From Salinibacterium sp. SWN167 (lineage in GTDB: Bacteria > Actinomycetota > Actinomycetes > Actinomycetales > Microbacteriaceae): 64,000 nucleotides of DNA. The DNA lies in assembly GCF_015864665.1 (NCBI RefSeq), contig NZ_JADYWU010000003.1, positions 3,399 to 67,398 on the forward strand, written 5' to 3'. Below are positions 1 to 12,869 of the stretch, in pieces. A model generated the notes under the pieces. That model was not told where the DNA came from and ran no database searches. It saw only the letters and a program-made list of their open reading frames with translations. Position numbers and translations under genes: made by a program. The stretch's first letter is position 1, and each line of letters opens with the position of its first letter.

Positions 1-1839
<1,839 letters not shown>

Positions 1840-2060
1840 TGTTTGATTGCACCAAGAAGCAAGCTCCTCAATGCACATCTTGCGTTACCCGCACCCGGAA
1901 TAGGGTGTCGAGGCAACAAGTTTGAAACTGACAGAACAAATCAATACTGACTTGCTTTGTTTGTTTATATCTTTTTCCAAAGGAATCCGCTGCATAAACG
2001 ACAACCGTTCTGATTAGAACAATTCCCATAAACACAGTCGGGTTTTTGGCATTTGACATT

Positions 2061-2083
2061 GTGCACGCTGTTGAGTTCTCAAG
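2061..2083 (-). promoter_or_regulatory. rrn leader boxA-like antitermination site
   Basis: On the minus strand the leader reads CTTGAGAACTCAACAGCG upstream of the 16S gene. TTGAGAACTC matches the boxA element of actinobacterial rRNA leaders, where NusB/S10 load for antitermination and 16S processing. The motif is read directly; the function is from family knowledge. Confidence 0.6.
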
Positions 2084-2180
2084 GATCGGACGCTCCTGAC
2101 CTCCACCGAAAACGGCTTCACCCCAGGGCTTTCAAAACCTGTGTTGGCAACCCCCGCCGAAAGCGAAAGGCAACCTGTCT

Positions 2181-2208
2181 AACTTACCAGCTTCACCGCG
2201 CTTGTCAA
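2181..2208 (-). promoter_or_regulatory. rrn promoter (proximal)
   Basis: A perfect TTGACA -35 box (2203-2208, minus strand) is followed by a 16-bp spacer and TAAGTT (2181-2186) as the -10 box. This is the strongest sigma-70-type promoter upstream of the 16S gene and would give a leader of roughly 330 nt. Confidence 0.6.
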
Positions 2209-2330
2209 ACCAGCAGAACTGCACCAGAACGGCACACAACAACTGACCAACACACGCATGAAGCGGGAAGACATCCGACGGCCAGACAGCGAAACCTGCG
2301 AGAGGAATTCGGTGACCCGACCGGACTAAA

Positions 2331-2339
2331 ACTATAACA
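2331..2339 (-). promoter_or_regulatory. Candidate distal rrn promoter (extended -10)
   Basis: On the minus strand TGTTATAGT forms an extended -10 (TG-N-TATAGT) with no convincing -35 at the right spacing. rRNA operons commonly carry tandem promoters, so a second start here is plausible but unproven. The stretch from 2340 to 2542 shows no gene. Confidence 0.35.
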
Positions 2340-2542
2340 GATTTAGCGAATGGTGGCCCCCACTTGAGGCCGGAAACCTAGCAGCAGAACTGCCCGGGAC
2401 TTCCGCACCTTTGGGGTGACAAGAGGAAACATTACGTGCATTTTGCCCCCCTCGCCAACACCGACAACATCCCGGGCGTGTCGCAAAAATGAGGGCCCCA
2501 AAACACTGTGTAGTGCTCGAACCGTGCGGTGAAACTTAAGAG

Positions 2543-2959
2543 TTAATGGCGGCAATGAGCCGACAACCGGCGGCAGAGCGACGACCAGTTCGGCGGTACG
2601 ACTTCGTCAACCAGACGGGCGAATTGACCTACCGCCGTGGCCGACTTCAAGCGCGGGCGATTGCCGCCCGCCTCAGGAGGAAATAGTGGAGCACCTCCCG
2701 TCAGCATCGCGAGCGCGAACGAGATCGAAATCTCATCGAGAGCGCCGGCATCCAAGAACTGCGACGCCAACGCTCCCCCGCCCATAATCCAGATGTCGTC
2801 GTGACCCGCAGCCTCGCGAATCGCGGGCAGAGCATCCGCTACCGCTCCGCGAACAAAGCGGACATCGGCGCCTTCGGGAACAGGAAGGTCGCGTGTAGTG
2901 ACGTCGAACGTTGGCTGGTCACCAAAGTAGTCGGCCCACTTCTGCGGGTGCTGCTCGCG
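2543..2959 (-). pseudogene. Dihydrofolate reductase-like (RibD C-terminal domain) remnant, 5'-truncated
   Basis: The frame directly behind the tyrS stop codon, and in the same frame, encodes about 138 residues resembling the C-terminal two thirds of the RibD_C/dihydrofolate-reductase-like family. Readable hallmarks are QHPQKWADYFGDQP, VTTRDLPVPEGADVRFVRG, DDIWIMGGGALASQFLDAG and a final GQFARLVDEVVP. No ATG, GTG or TTG start exists before 2785, which lies inside the conserved GGG segment. The N-terminal half (cofactor-binding start of the fold) is therefore gone. The last residues after VVPP do not look like the family and may also be altered. A true, intact folA lies at 49539-50099, so this is not the cell's main DHFR. 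Confidence 0.75.
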
Positions 2960-4270
2960 CTAGGAGGTGACGAAGATTCCCGCGAGCGTCTTTTTGCCGC
3001 GACGGAGAACGGCCACGTTTCCCGGCAGAAGGTCACTGCCCACCGTGGCCTGGTCATCCGCAACGGCAACATTGTTGAGGTAGACGCCACCCTGCGAGAT
3101 TGCGCGACGTGCTTCACTTGCGCTCGACACCAGTTTCGTGTCGACGAGCAATTGCACAACGGTCGCGTCCGCTGAGGTTTCGACGTGGGCGAGCTCGCGC
3201 AGAGCTGCGGCAAGAGTGTCCGCATCCAATGACGCCAACTCCCCTTGGCCGAACAGCGCTGCGGATGCTGCGATTGCCGCTTCCGTTGCAGTGCGGCCGT
3301 GCACGAGAGAAGTGACCTCGAACGCGAGAGTCTTCTGTGCTTCGCGACGGAACGGTGCCTCAGCAACAGCGGTCTCGAGAGCAGTGACCTGTTCCCGCGA
3401 CAGGAACGTGAAGATCTTCACGCGCTCAATGACATCCGCATCATCGGTATTGAGCCAGAACTGGTAAAACGCGTAGGGGCTCGTCATCTTCGAGTCGAGC
3501 CAAATGGCGTTGCCCTCGCTCTTGCCGAACTTGGTGCCATCCGAGTTGGTGATGAGCGGGGTACCAATAGCGTGAACGCTCGCGCTCTCAGCCTTATGGA
3601 TGAGGTCGCTGCCGCTGATGAGATTGCCCCACTGGTCACTGCCACCGGTTTGCAAGACGCAGTCGTAGTTGCGGTAGAGCTCCAAGAAGTCCATGCCCTG
3701 CATGACTTGGTAGCTGAACTCGGTGTAGCTGATGCCGGCGTCGCTATTGAGACGCGCGCTCACCGCATCCTTTTTGAGCATCGTGCCGACACGGAAGTAC
3801 TTGCCGATATCGCGTAAGAAATCGATCGCGCTCATCGGCGCTGTCCAGTCGAGGTTATTGACCATGCGCACAGCATTGTCGCCCTCGGTGCTCAAGAACT
3901 TGGAGACTTGGGCCTGCAAGTAGCTGACCCATTCGGCAACGGTTTCGTTGTCGTTGAGCGTGCGCTCTGCTGTGGGGCGCGGATCTCCAATAAGGCCGGT
4001 CGCTCCCCCGACGAGTCCGAGAGGTTTGTGGCCAGCCAGCTGAAGACGGCGCAGCAGCAGCAGCTGCACGAGGTTACCCAAGTGGAGGCTGGGAGCGGTG
4101 GGGTCGAATCCGCAGTAGTAGGTGATGGGGTCACCGTCGAGAAGCTTCTCAAGGGCAACCGCATCGGTAGAGACATGCACGAGACCGCGCCACGTGAGCT
4201 CTTGCCACAAGCTCTCGAAAGAGCTGTCGTTGCTTTGGGTACTGAGAGATTCTGATGCTGTCGCTGACAC
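2960..4270 (-). CDS. tyrS: Tyrosyl-tRNA synthetase
   Basis: Charges tRNA-Tyr with tyrosine in the cytoplasm. The 436-residue protein is a class I synthetase of bacterial TyrRS length. It has a HIGH-type HLGN at residues 63-66, a tyrosine-pocket QTGGSDQWGN near 207-216 and a KMSKS-type KFGKS at 247-251. A C-terminal S4 RNA-binding domain (about 370-430) ends in RRGKKTLAGIFV. The start is a GTG. A TANNNT hexamer 7 nt upstream and the absence of a Shine-Dalgarno suggest a leaderless mRNA; the first 18 residues are weakly constrained. It is transcribed divergently from the SatD-like gene, and a broken reductase gene follows in the same frame. Confidence 0.96.
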   Translation of the reverse strand: MSATASESLSTQSNDSSFESLWQELTWRGLVHVSTDAVALEKLLDGDPITYYCGFDPTAPSLHLGNLVQLLLLRRLQLAGHKPLGLVGGATGLIGDPRPTAERTLNDNETVAEWVSYLQAQVSKFLSTEGDNAVRMVNNLDWTAPMSAIDFLRDIGKYFRVGTMLKKDAVSARLNSDAGISYTEFSYQVMQGMDFLELYRNYDCVLQTGGSDQWGNLISGSDLIHKAESASVHAIGTPLITNSDGTKFGKSEGNAIWLDSKMTSPYAFYQFWLNTDDADVIERVKIFTFLSREQVTALETAVAEAPFRREAQKTLAFEVTSLVHGRTATEAAIAASAALFGQGELASLDADTLAAALRELAHVETSADATVVQLLVDTKLVSSASEARRAISQGGVYLNNVAVADDQATVGSDLLPGNVAVLRRGKKTLAGIFVTS

Positions 4271-4277
4271 GTCATTA

Positions 4278-4283
4278 ACCGTA
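4278..4283 (-). promoter_or_regulatory. -10 box for leaderless tyrS
   Basis: TACGGT on the minus strand lies exactly 7 nt before the GTG start of tyrS, with no Shine-Dalgarno between. This is the spacing expected when transcription begins at the start codon. Confidence 0.4.
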
Positions 4284-4393
4284 GTGCCTATCGGCGGGGT
4301 GCTGAGAGCAGCCTGCCGCGCGTTATCCGCAATGCTGAGGCACTGATCTGAAGAAATCAGGCTTGTGGGCCTGATATTGGAGAATCAATGCTG

Positions 4394-4399
4394 TAGCCT
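4394..4399 (+). promoter_or_regulatory. -10 box for the leaderless SatD-like gene
   Basis: TAGCCT is followed by 6 nt and then the ATG at 4406, with no Shine-Dalgarno. This fits the leaderless pattern. Confidence 0.4.
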
Positions 4400-4405
4400 T
4401 TAGTT

Positions 4406-5044
4406 ATGTTTGTGATCACAGCGGACCAAAGAAACAGCCGCAGCAGCGCGGATGCCGTAGCCCAGACTCTGCAGCGCATCAATACCGAGCGCGCGGATGA
4501 CCTCGCCCTGCCCGCCGAGCGCACTGCCGGAGACGAGGCACAAATGCTGCTTACGTCGGCACAGGCTGCTCTCGACATCACCCTCGAACTGACCCGCACC
4601 GAACAGTGGAGCGTGGGAATCGGTATCGGCGCAGTGCCCCTGCCGTTCGGAACAAGCGTGCGCGCAACCAGCGGTCCCGCCTTTCTCGCCGCCAGAGACG
4701 CCATCGACCGCGCCAAGAAGAGTCCAGCCAAATGCGCCGTCGAGTCCGACCCCGAGAGCGAGCTGGCCCGCGACATCGAGCCACTTCTTGAGCTGTTGAT
4801 TCTGCTTCGCAACCGTCGCACTGACAACGGTTGGGAACTCTACGACTTGCTCAGCACCGGAATCACTCAGGCCGACGCGGCCGAGCGCCTCGGCATCTCC
4901 CCGCAATCTGCCAGCCAGCGCGCTCTAGTCGCGGGGCTGCGCACAGAAGAAGAGGCCGTTCGCGCCCTTGCAAACCTGCTCGACAGAGCACACAGTGGAG
5001 TAGCAACCGACAACGCGCTCAGCGCAGAGAAAGGCACGTCATGA
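4406..5044 (+). CDS. SatD-like protein with C-terminal helix-turn-helix
   Basis: A 212-residue soluble protein. The N-terminal pattern VITADQRNSR, the central GIGIGAVPLP segment and the overall layout resemble the SatD family, whose biochemical role is not settled. The C-terminal part contains a helix-turn-helix (about 150-180, TQADAAERLGISPQSASQR), so DNA binding is likely. The ATG of the downstream membrane-protein gene overlaps its stop codon (ATGA), implying translational coupling and a joint function. The family name is from pattern memory and only moderately secure. It is divergent from tyrS. Confidence 0.6.
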   Translation: MFVITADQRNSRSSADAVAQTLQRINTERADDLALPAERTAGDEAQMLLTSAQAALDITLELTRTEQWSVGIGIGAVPLPFGTSVRATSGPAFLAARDAIDRAKKSPAKCAVESDPESELARDIEPLLELLILLRNRRTDNGWELYDLLSTGITQADAAERLGISPQSASQRALVAGLRTEEEAVRALANLLDRAHSGVATDNALSAEKGTS

Positions 5045-5595
5045 CCGGCTGGTGGATCGCGGTACTCGTTCTCACAATCGGAGCGATCGGCGCATCCATG
5101 ATTGCCGCGCGCACCGAAAAGTATTGGCTCGCCACCGTCTCGCTACTGCCTGTCGGTATCGCCCTCATCTTGGGTTCCACTGGAAACCCTCTGCCCGGTG
5201 ATGCTTCTGGGCTAATTATTTTGCTCAGCGCCGCCCTCGTCGCACTGGCCACTCTCGCCGGCAGCCCACTCGTGGCGCTCGTGCTCTCGCTCGCCTCGTA
5301 TCCGGCACCGCGCGGCGAACATGGCGGCATCCTCGTGATCGACGCCGATTCTCCCCTGCCCGAACGTGAAATTCTGCGCGGCGGAACCACGATCGGCTAC
5401 CTCGAACGCTTCGCGTTCATCGCATCCTTCATGGTGTGGCAGCCCGGAGCGATCGCCGTCATCGTTGCCATCAAAGGACTTGGCCGCTTCTCCGAACTCG
5501 AGAACGCCGCTGCCCGCGAACGATTCATCATTGGCACGCTCGTGAGCCTCGTCTGGGCCGGGCTCTGCACCGCAGCCCTGCTTGTCGGACGCTAG
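5041..5595 (+). CDS. Integral membrane protein, partner of the SatD-like gene
   Basis: 184 residues, starting at the ATG that overlaps the upstream stop. Four to five hydrophobic segments are visible: about 5-22, 32-50, 57-90, 125-145 and 165-182. The stretch from IGYLERF through KGLGRFSE to ERFIIGTL resembles the C-terminal part of DUF3307-type membrane proteins, which I recall next to SatD-like genes; that similarity needs a profile search. The long hydrophobic stretch between 57 and 90 is followed by a cytoplasmic-looking loop rich in acidic residues. No enzymatic motif is visible, so the function is unknown. Confidence 0.6.
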   Translation: MTGWWIAVLVLTIGAIGASMIAARTEKYWLATVSLLPVGIALILGSTGNPLPGDASGLIILLSAALVALATLAGSPLVALVLSLASYPAPRGEHGGILVIDADSPLPEREILRGGTTIGYLERFAFIASFMVWQPGAIAVIVAIKGLGRFSELENAAARERFIIGTLVSLVWAGLCTAALLVGR

Positions 5596-5631
5596 GTCGT
5601 CAGTCGGCACTTGCTCTGCGTGGGCCTAGCG

Positions 5632-6552
5632 TTACGGCTGCGCGGTGGCGTTCTCGGCGATCGCTTCCGGCGGCTGTGGTTTCTCGACCCACGTCACCAA
5701 GACCACCGAGACGATCATGAGCAGCAGCCACGAACCAAGCTTGGCGATCGAGACCAACTCCCACCCCTCCGACTGATTGGGATATACCCACGCGTTCGAC
5801 CACGTCGCCACATTCTCTGCAATCCAAATGAATACTGCGACCAGCACGAAAGAGACCAAAATCGGCATCCGGAATCGTGCCCGCGAGACTCTGACGTGCA
5901 TCACCGTGCGCCACCAGACCACCACGATTGCCGCGAAGAGGAACCAGCGAGCATCGACAATGAAATGGTGACTGAAGAAATTGACGTAGATCAGCGTGGC
6001 CAGAATGGCCGTGATCCAGCGTCGCGGATAGCGATCAAAACGAAGCTCGAAGAGACGAAACACGCGCACCATGTACGAACCGACCGCGGCATACATGAAA
6101 CCGCTATAGAGCGGGACGCCGAAGATGTGCAGCACGCCGTCGCCCTCATAGCTCCACGACCCAGCATCGGTCTTGAAAATCTCCATCACCGTGCCCACGA
6201 TGTGGAACAGGATGATCACCCGCAGCTCGCGCAGCGTCTCCAGCTTGAAGACCACCATGAGAACTTGGATGGCGAGAGCAGCCAACACCAGAAAGTCGTT
6301 GCGGGCGAGGGCCGCCGACTCTGGATACCAGAGGCGCGTGAGCACGAGAACCGTCAACAGCGCTCCCCCAAAGACGCACGCCCAAGCTTGCTTGAGCACG
6401 AACACGGTGAACTCGATAGCCCACGTGCGCCAACGCTGTGGTTGGACCCGACCGCTACCGTGCGGATGCTGCGGACCGCCATCGCGAACGCGGTCAAGAC
6501 GCCCGTGCGCCCACTCATCAATCCGCTGCTCTAGCGGTGTGAAGCGGGCCAC
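5632..6552 (-). CDS. DUF817 family integral membrane protein
   Basis: 306 residues with about eight hydrophobic helices. It matches the DUF817 family by the segments ARNDFLVLAALAIQ, FKLETLRELRVI, TVMEIFKTDAGSWSYE and FGVPLYSGFMYAAVGSY, and a C-terminal NVATWSNAWVYPNQ. The function of the family is unknown. I place the start at the GTG that shares a base with the glycosylase stop (TAGTG); an upstream in-frame start at 6624 would lie wholly inside the glycosylase gene. The gene is thus probably translated by coupling with mpg. It converges on the membrane-protein gene ending at 5595, with no clear terminator in the 36-bp gap. Confidence 0.8.
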   Translation of the reverse strand: MARFTPLEQRIDEWAHGRLDRVRDGGPQHPHGSGRVQPQRWRTWAIEFTVFVLKQAWACVFGGALLTVLVLTRLWYPESAALARNDFLVLAALAIQVLMVVFKLETLRELRVIILFHIVGTVMEIFKTDAGSWSYEGDGVLHIFGVPLYSGFMYAAVGSYMVRVFRLFELRFDRYPRRWITAILATLIYVNFFSHHFIVDARWFLFAAIVVVWWRTVMHVRVSRARFRMPILVSFVLVAVFIWIAENVATWSNAWVYPNQSEGWELVSIAKLGSWLLLMIVSVVLVTWVEKPQPPEAIAENATAQP

Positions 6553-7139
6553 TAGCTGCGCTTGCGCTTCACTGCGGGGCGATACGGGGAAACGCTCGGC
6601 TCCCCCGGAATCCAGAAGCGCCACGGATACTCGTCGGTGCCGCCAGCACCCGCGACGCCCGTGCGCGGACCAACGCTGAACGGAGACTGCGACTGAGGCA
6701 GTTCCAGACGAACACGACCTGACTCTAAGTTGGTTCCCGCGTCATCCAGCCGGATGCCGAGCGCCACCGCGAGGCGGGCGGGCCCCCTAGCGAGGTCGGC
6801 CGGTTTCTTGGATGTTGCGCGCCGTTCGGCCGCGACATCCATCCCCTCGATCACTTCGCCGGCGCGTAAAAGGATTCCTGAGGCGACGCCCTCAGGCATG
6901 CACACGACATTCGCGCACGTGTGCATGCCATAGGTGAAATAGGTATAGAGATGGCCGGGCGGGCCGTACATCACAGCGTTACGTTTGCCGGGGCCGCGAA
7001 ACGCGTGCGAGCCAGGATCGACTTCGCCCAGGTACGCCTCGACCTCGGTGAGCCGCACCGCTACCTCGCCGACGCGCACGACAGCCCCCAGCAACAGCGG
7101 AGCAACCTCAGTTGCCGGCCTGCTGAGCAGTTCGAACAC
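6552..7139 (-). CDS. mpg: DNA-3-methyladenine glycosylase (AAG/MPG family)
   Basis: Removes alkylated purines such as 3-methyladenine from DNA, starting base-excision repair. The 195-residue protein has the AAG-fold signature: LTEVEAYLGEVDPGSHAF, in which the second Glu (E35 region) is the water-activating catalytic residue. RNAVMYGPPGHLYTYFTYGMH and the DLARGPARLA block that lines the lesion pocket follow. The GTG start lies two bases after the argH stop, so it is probably co-transcribed with the arginine genes, and the DUF817 gene overlaps its own stop. The association with arg genes is positional; I infer no link in function. Confidence 0.93.
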   Translation of the reverse strand: MFELLSRPATEVAPLLLGAVVRVGEVAVRLTEVEAYLGEVDPGSHAFRGPGKRNAVMYGPPGHLYTYFTYGMHTCANVVCMPEGVASGILLRAGEVIEGMDVAAERRATSKKPADLARGPARLAVALGIRLDDAGTNLESGRVRLELPQSQSPFSVGPRTGVAGAGGTDEYPWRFWIPGEPSVSPYRPAVKRKRS

Positions 7140-7141
7140 GT

Positions 7142-9780
<2,639 letters not shown>

Positions 9781-9825
9781 ATGTTTTTCTCCTTGACGTC
9801 GTGAATCAGTTTAGGGAACTACAAC

Positions 9826-9842
9826 GGCGGCTTCATGCCGCC
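9826..9842 (-). other. Intercistronic hairpin argF/argG
   Basis: A perfect 6-bp stem (GGCGGC/GCCGCC) with a 5-nt loop lies just after the argF stop. No T-run follows on the minus strand, so it is a stem that could stabilise or mark processing of the argF 3' end rather than a terminator. Confidence 0.4.
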
Positions 9843-9847
9843 AAAAA

Positions 9848-10774
9848 CTAGGCAGCCTGTTCGAGCAACCAAATCATGAGAGCCTTCTGGGCGTGCAGGC
9901 GGTTCTCCGCCTCATCCCAGATGACACTCTGCGGGCCATCGATCACGTCGGCCTCAACCTCATACCCGCGGTCAGCAGGCAAGCAGTGCAAGAAGATCGC
10001 GTCAGGCTTTGCGAGCGCCATTAGCGCAGTGTCGACCTTGTAGGCACCAAGAGAAGCCACGCGAGCGGCCTTCTCGTCTTCTTTGCCCATCGACACCCAC
10101 GTGTCTGTGACAACAACATCCGCACCCGTCACGGCTTCAGCCGCGTCGGTGAGAATTGAAATCGAACCACCCGTGGATGCCGCAATCTTCTCCGCGTCAG
10201 CGACGACATCCGCCAACGGTAGGTAATCTTCGGGGCACGCGATGCGCACGTGCATTCCCGCGGTCGCGCCAGCGAGGAGATACGAGTGCACCATGTTGTC
10301 TGCACCATCACCGAGGAACGTGACGGTCAAGCCCTTAAGCTCACCCTTGTGCTCGCGAATCGTGAGCAGGTCAGCGAGCAACTGGCAGGGGTGGAACTCG
10401 TCGCTGAGAGCGTTGATCACGGGAACTTGGGTTCCATGGGCCATCTCAATAAGACCCTGCTGGCCGTAGGTGCGCCAGACAATGGCGGCGACCTGGCGTT
10501 CAAGAACGCGAGCCGTGTCTGAGGCTGTCTCCTTACCGCCGAGCTGACTGTTGGCGGTCGAGATGATGAGCGGCGAACCGCCAAGGTCTGCGATGCCCAC
10601 AGCGAACGAGACGCGAGTGCGAGTTGATGACTTGTCAAAGATCACAGCAACGGTCTGCGGACCCTCGAGCGGCTTTCGCCCCCACCGATCAGCTTTTACT
10701 TTTTCGGCGAGATCGAGAATCTCGAGTTGCTCGGCCGGGCTGAGGTCATCGTCGCGAAGAAAATGCCTGGTCAT
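9848..10774 (-). CDS. argF: Ornithine carbamoyltransferase
   Basis: Makes citrulline from ornithine and carbamoyl phosphate. The 308-residue protein carries the carbamoyl-phosphate loop SSTRTR (49-54), HPCQLLADL near 126-134 and the ornithine-closing HCLPADRG near 262-269. All are as expected for an anabolic OTCase. Its ATG overlaps the argD stop by 4 bp (ATGA). Confidence 0.97.
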   Translation of the reverse strand: MTRHFLRDDDLSPAEQLEILDLAEKVKADRWGRKPLEGPQTVAVIFDKSSTRTRVSFAVGIADLGGSPLIISTANSQLGGKETASDTARVLERQVAAIVWRTYGQQGLIEMAHGTQVPVINALSDEFHPCQLLADLLTIREHKGELKGLTVTFLGDGADNMVHSYLLAGATAGMHVRIACPEDYLPLADVVADAEKIAASTGGSISILTDAAEAVTGADVVVTDTWVSMGKEDEKAARVASLGAYKVDTALMALAKPDAIFLHCLPADRGYEVEADVIDGPQSVIWDEAENRLHAQKALMIWLLEQAA

Positions 10775-11958
10775 GATGCCTCCGTAGATGCTGTGTTGGT
10801 CACTTCGTTCAGCACCGTGCTGAACGTGTCAATGAATTCGGCGATTTCGGCATCGCCAATGATGAGGGGCGGAGCCAGGCGAACAGTTGACGCATTGGGC
10901 GCATTGATAATCAGCCCGTGCTTAAGCGCAACCGCCACGATCTCTTGCGCGACAGGCTCGGCAAGTCCGATGCCGATCAGGAGTCCGCGCCCGCGAAGCT
11001 CCACGATCAACGAGGAATCGATGCGGGCCAGTGCGGTGCGCAGTTCGGCACCGCGCTGAGCGGCATTCGCCACGAGGTCGTCAGACTCAATCTGGCCCAA
11101 GACCGCTTCCGAAACGGCACAGACGAGTGGGTTGCCACCGAAAGTAGTGCCGTGCTGACCGGGATGCATCAGCGAGGATGCCTTCCCGAACGTCACGAGC
11201 GCACCGATCGGCACTCCCCCTCCCATTCCCTTAGCCATAGTGATGGCGTCAGGAACGATTCCGCTCTCTTGGAAGCCAAACCAGTCTCCTGTGCGTCCGG
11301 CTCCGGTCTGGATCTCGTCAATAATGAGCAGCACACCGTGCTGAGTCGTCAATTCACGAGCCGTTTCGAGGTAGCCGGCGGGCAGCGAGTGCACCCCAGC
11401 CTCACCCTTGATCGGCTCGACGATGAGGGCCGAGACATCCGGTCCAATCGCAGCTTCGAGGGCCTCGATAGTGGAATCAATGTGCTCGACGTTGGGAAGC
11501 AACGGCTCAAAAGGCTCGCGCAGCGATGCCTTGCCGGTGATCGAGAGAGCCCCCATAGACCGACCATGGAAGGAATCCATCAACGACAGGATGCGCGGGC
11601 GCCCGGTGAGGCGAGCGAGCTTGACGGCAGCTTCGTTCGCCTCAGTGCCCGAGTTCGCAAAGAACACGCGCCCCTCGTCACCGGCACCCGAAATGCGCAG
11701 CAGTCGTGCCGCGAGCGCGAGTTGCGGTTCGGTCGCGAAGAAGTTGGACACGTGCAGGAGGTTGGCTTGGCGGCTGAGCGCGCCCACAATCGCGGGGTGA
11801 TTATGCCCAAGCGAATTGACCGCAATGCCAGCCAAGAAGTCGAGGTAACGCTTGCCCTCGGAATCGAAGACCGTGCAGCCTTCGCCACGCACGAACTCCA
11901 CCTTCGGTACACCGAAGGTGTTCATCATCCGGTGGGCGTAGTCGTCTTTCCAGGTCAT
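10771..11958 (-). CDS. argD: Acetylornithine aminotransferase
   Basis: PLP-dependent transamination of N-acetylglutamate semialdehyde to N-acetylornithine. The 395-residue class III aminotransferase shows the cofactor segment ANSGTEANEAAVKLAR, the LLIIDEIQTGAGRTG aspartate segment and the Schiff-base lysine in MAKGMGGGVPIGA (about residue 245). The start overlaps the argB stop (ATGA). It may also serve in lysine synthesis as N-succinyl-diaminopimelate aminotransferase, as in some bacteria; this is not testable here. Confidence 0.95.
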   Translation of the reverse strand: MTWKDDYAHRMMNTFGVPKVEFVRGEGCTVFDSEGKRYLDFLAGIAVNSLGHNHPAIVGALSRQANLLHVSNFFATEPQLALAARLLRISGAGDEGRVFFANSGTEANEAAVKLARLTGRPRILSLMDSFHGRSMGALSITGKASLREPFEPLLPNVEHIDSTIEALEAAIGPDVSALIVEPIKGEAGVHSLPAGYLETARELTTQHGVLLIIDEIQTGAGRTGDWFGFQESGIVPDAITMAKGMGGGVPIGALVTFGKASSLMHPGQHGTTFGGNPLVCAVSEAVLGQIESDDLVANAAQRGAELRTALARIDSSLIVELRGRGLLIGIGLAEPVAQEIVAVALKHGLIINAPNASTVRLAPPLIIGDAEIAEFIDTFSTVLNEVTNTASTEAS

Positions 11959-12869
11959 GCGGGTACCACCTCGGTGCCAATTCCATCTTGCGTGAATACT
12001 TCGAGCAGGATTGAGTGTGGGGCTCGACCGTCGATGATCGCGGCCTTCGGAACGCCAGCATCCACCGCTTCAAGGCAGGCTGTCATCTTCGGAATCATGC
12101 CCGATTCCAGACTCGGCAGCAGCTCACGCAGCTCGTCGGTGTTGATGATCGAGACGAGCGACTCCCGGTTCGGCCAATCGCTGTAGAGACCGGCAACATC
12201 GGTGAGGATGACGAGCTTGGCCGCGTCGAGCGCAATAGCTAGCGCTGCCGCCGCAGAATCCGCGTTGACATTGAGCAAGCCAGAGGCGTCTTCAGCGATC
12301 TCTCCCGCTTCCTGGGCCAGTGTCGACACCACAGGGATGTTGTCGCTCGCTAAGACGTCAAGCACTCGCTGAGGATCAACCTCAGTGACATTACCGACCA
12401 ACCCGAGATCAACACGCTTGCCCTCGATCTCTTTGATCATTCGTTCACCGATAAACAGCGAATGTTCGTGCCCGGCAATGCCGTTAGCAAGATCTCCGTG
12501 CTCGTTGATGAGATCAACCAGCTCAGCGCCGACCTGATCGGTGAGCACATCGCGCACCACGTCGATCGACTCTTCTGTCGTCACACGATAGCCAGCACGG
12601 AACTCCGATTCGATACCGCGAATCTTGAGTTCCTTGGTGATCTGGGGGCCGCCACCGTGAACAATCACTGGGCGAACACCAGCAAGACGCAGATAAACCA
12701 TGTCCTGCACAAAGGCGCGCTTGAGTTCGTCGTTGATCATGGCGTTGCCGCCGAATTTCACCACAATGATGCGGTTACGGAATCTCTTCAACCACGGAAG
12801 CGCCTCAATAAGCACTCCCGCCTTCGTCATGGCCTGCTCGTGTTCAGCGCCGTGGGTGTAGGCCGGCAT
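11955..12869 (-). CDS. argB: N-acetylglutamate kinase
   Basis: Phosphorylates N-acetylglutamate, usually the feedback-inhibited step in organisms with the cyclic (ArgJ) pathway. The 304-residue amino-acid kinase has VKFGGNAM (37-44) and VIVHGGGPQI (about 69-78) for phosphate binding. LNVNADSAAAALA and LTDVAGLY complete the nucleotide site. Its N-terminal helix (MTKAGVLIEALPWLKRF) is of the type found in arginine-inhibited hexameric enzymes. The start shares one base with the argJ stop (TGATG). Confidence 0.96.
   Translation of the reverse strand: MPAYTHGAEHEQAMTKAGVLIEALPWLKRFRNRIIVVKFGGNAMINDELKRAFVQDMVYLRLAGVRPVIVHGGGPQITKELKIRGIESEFRAGYRVTTEESIDVVRDVLTDQVGAELVDLINEHGDLANGIAGHEHSLFIGERMIKEIEGKRVDLGLVGNVTEVDPQRVLDVLASDNIPVVSTLAQEAGEIAEDASGLLNVNADSAAAALAIALDAAKLVILTDVAGLYSDWPNRESLVSIINTDELRELLPSLESGMIPKMTACLEAVDAGVPKAAIIDGRAPHSILLEVFTQDGIGTEVVPA

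Noticed and set aside
10918-12186. A 422-residue plus-strand open frame
   Set aside because: It is antisense to argD and argB, which have strong family motifs; long antisense frames are a known GC-rich artefact.
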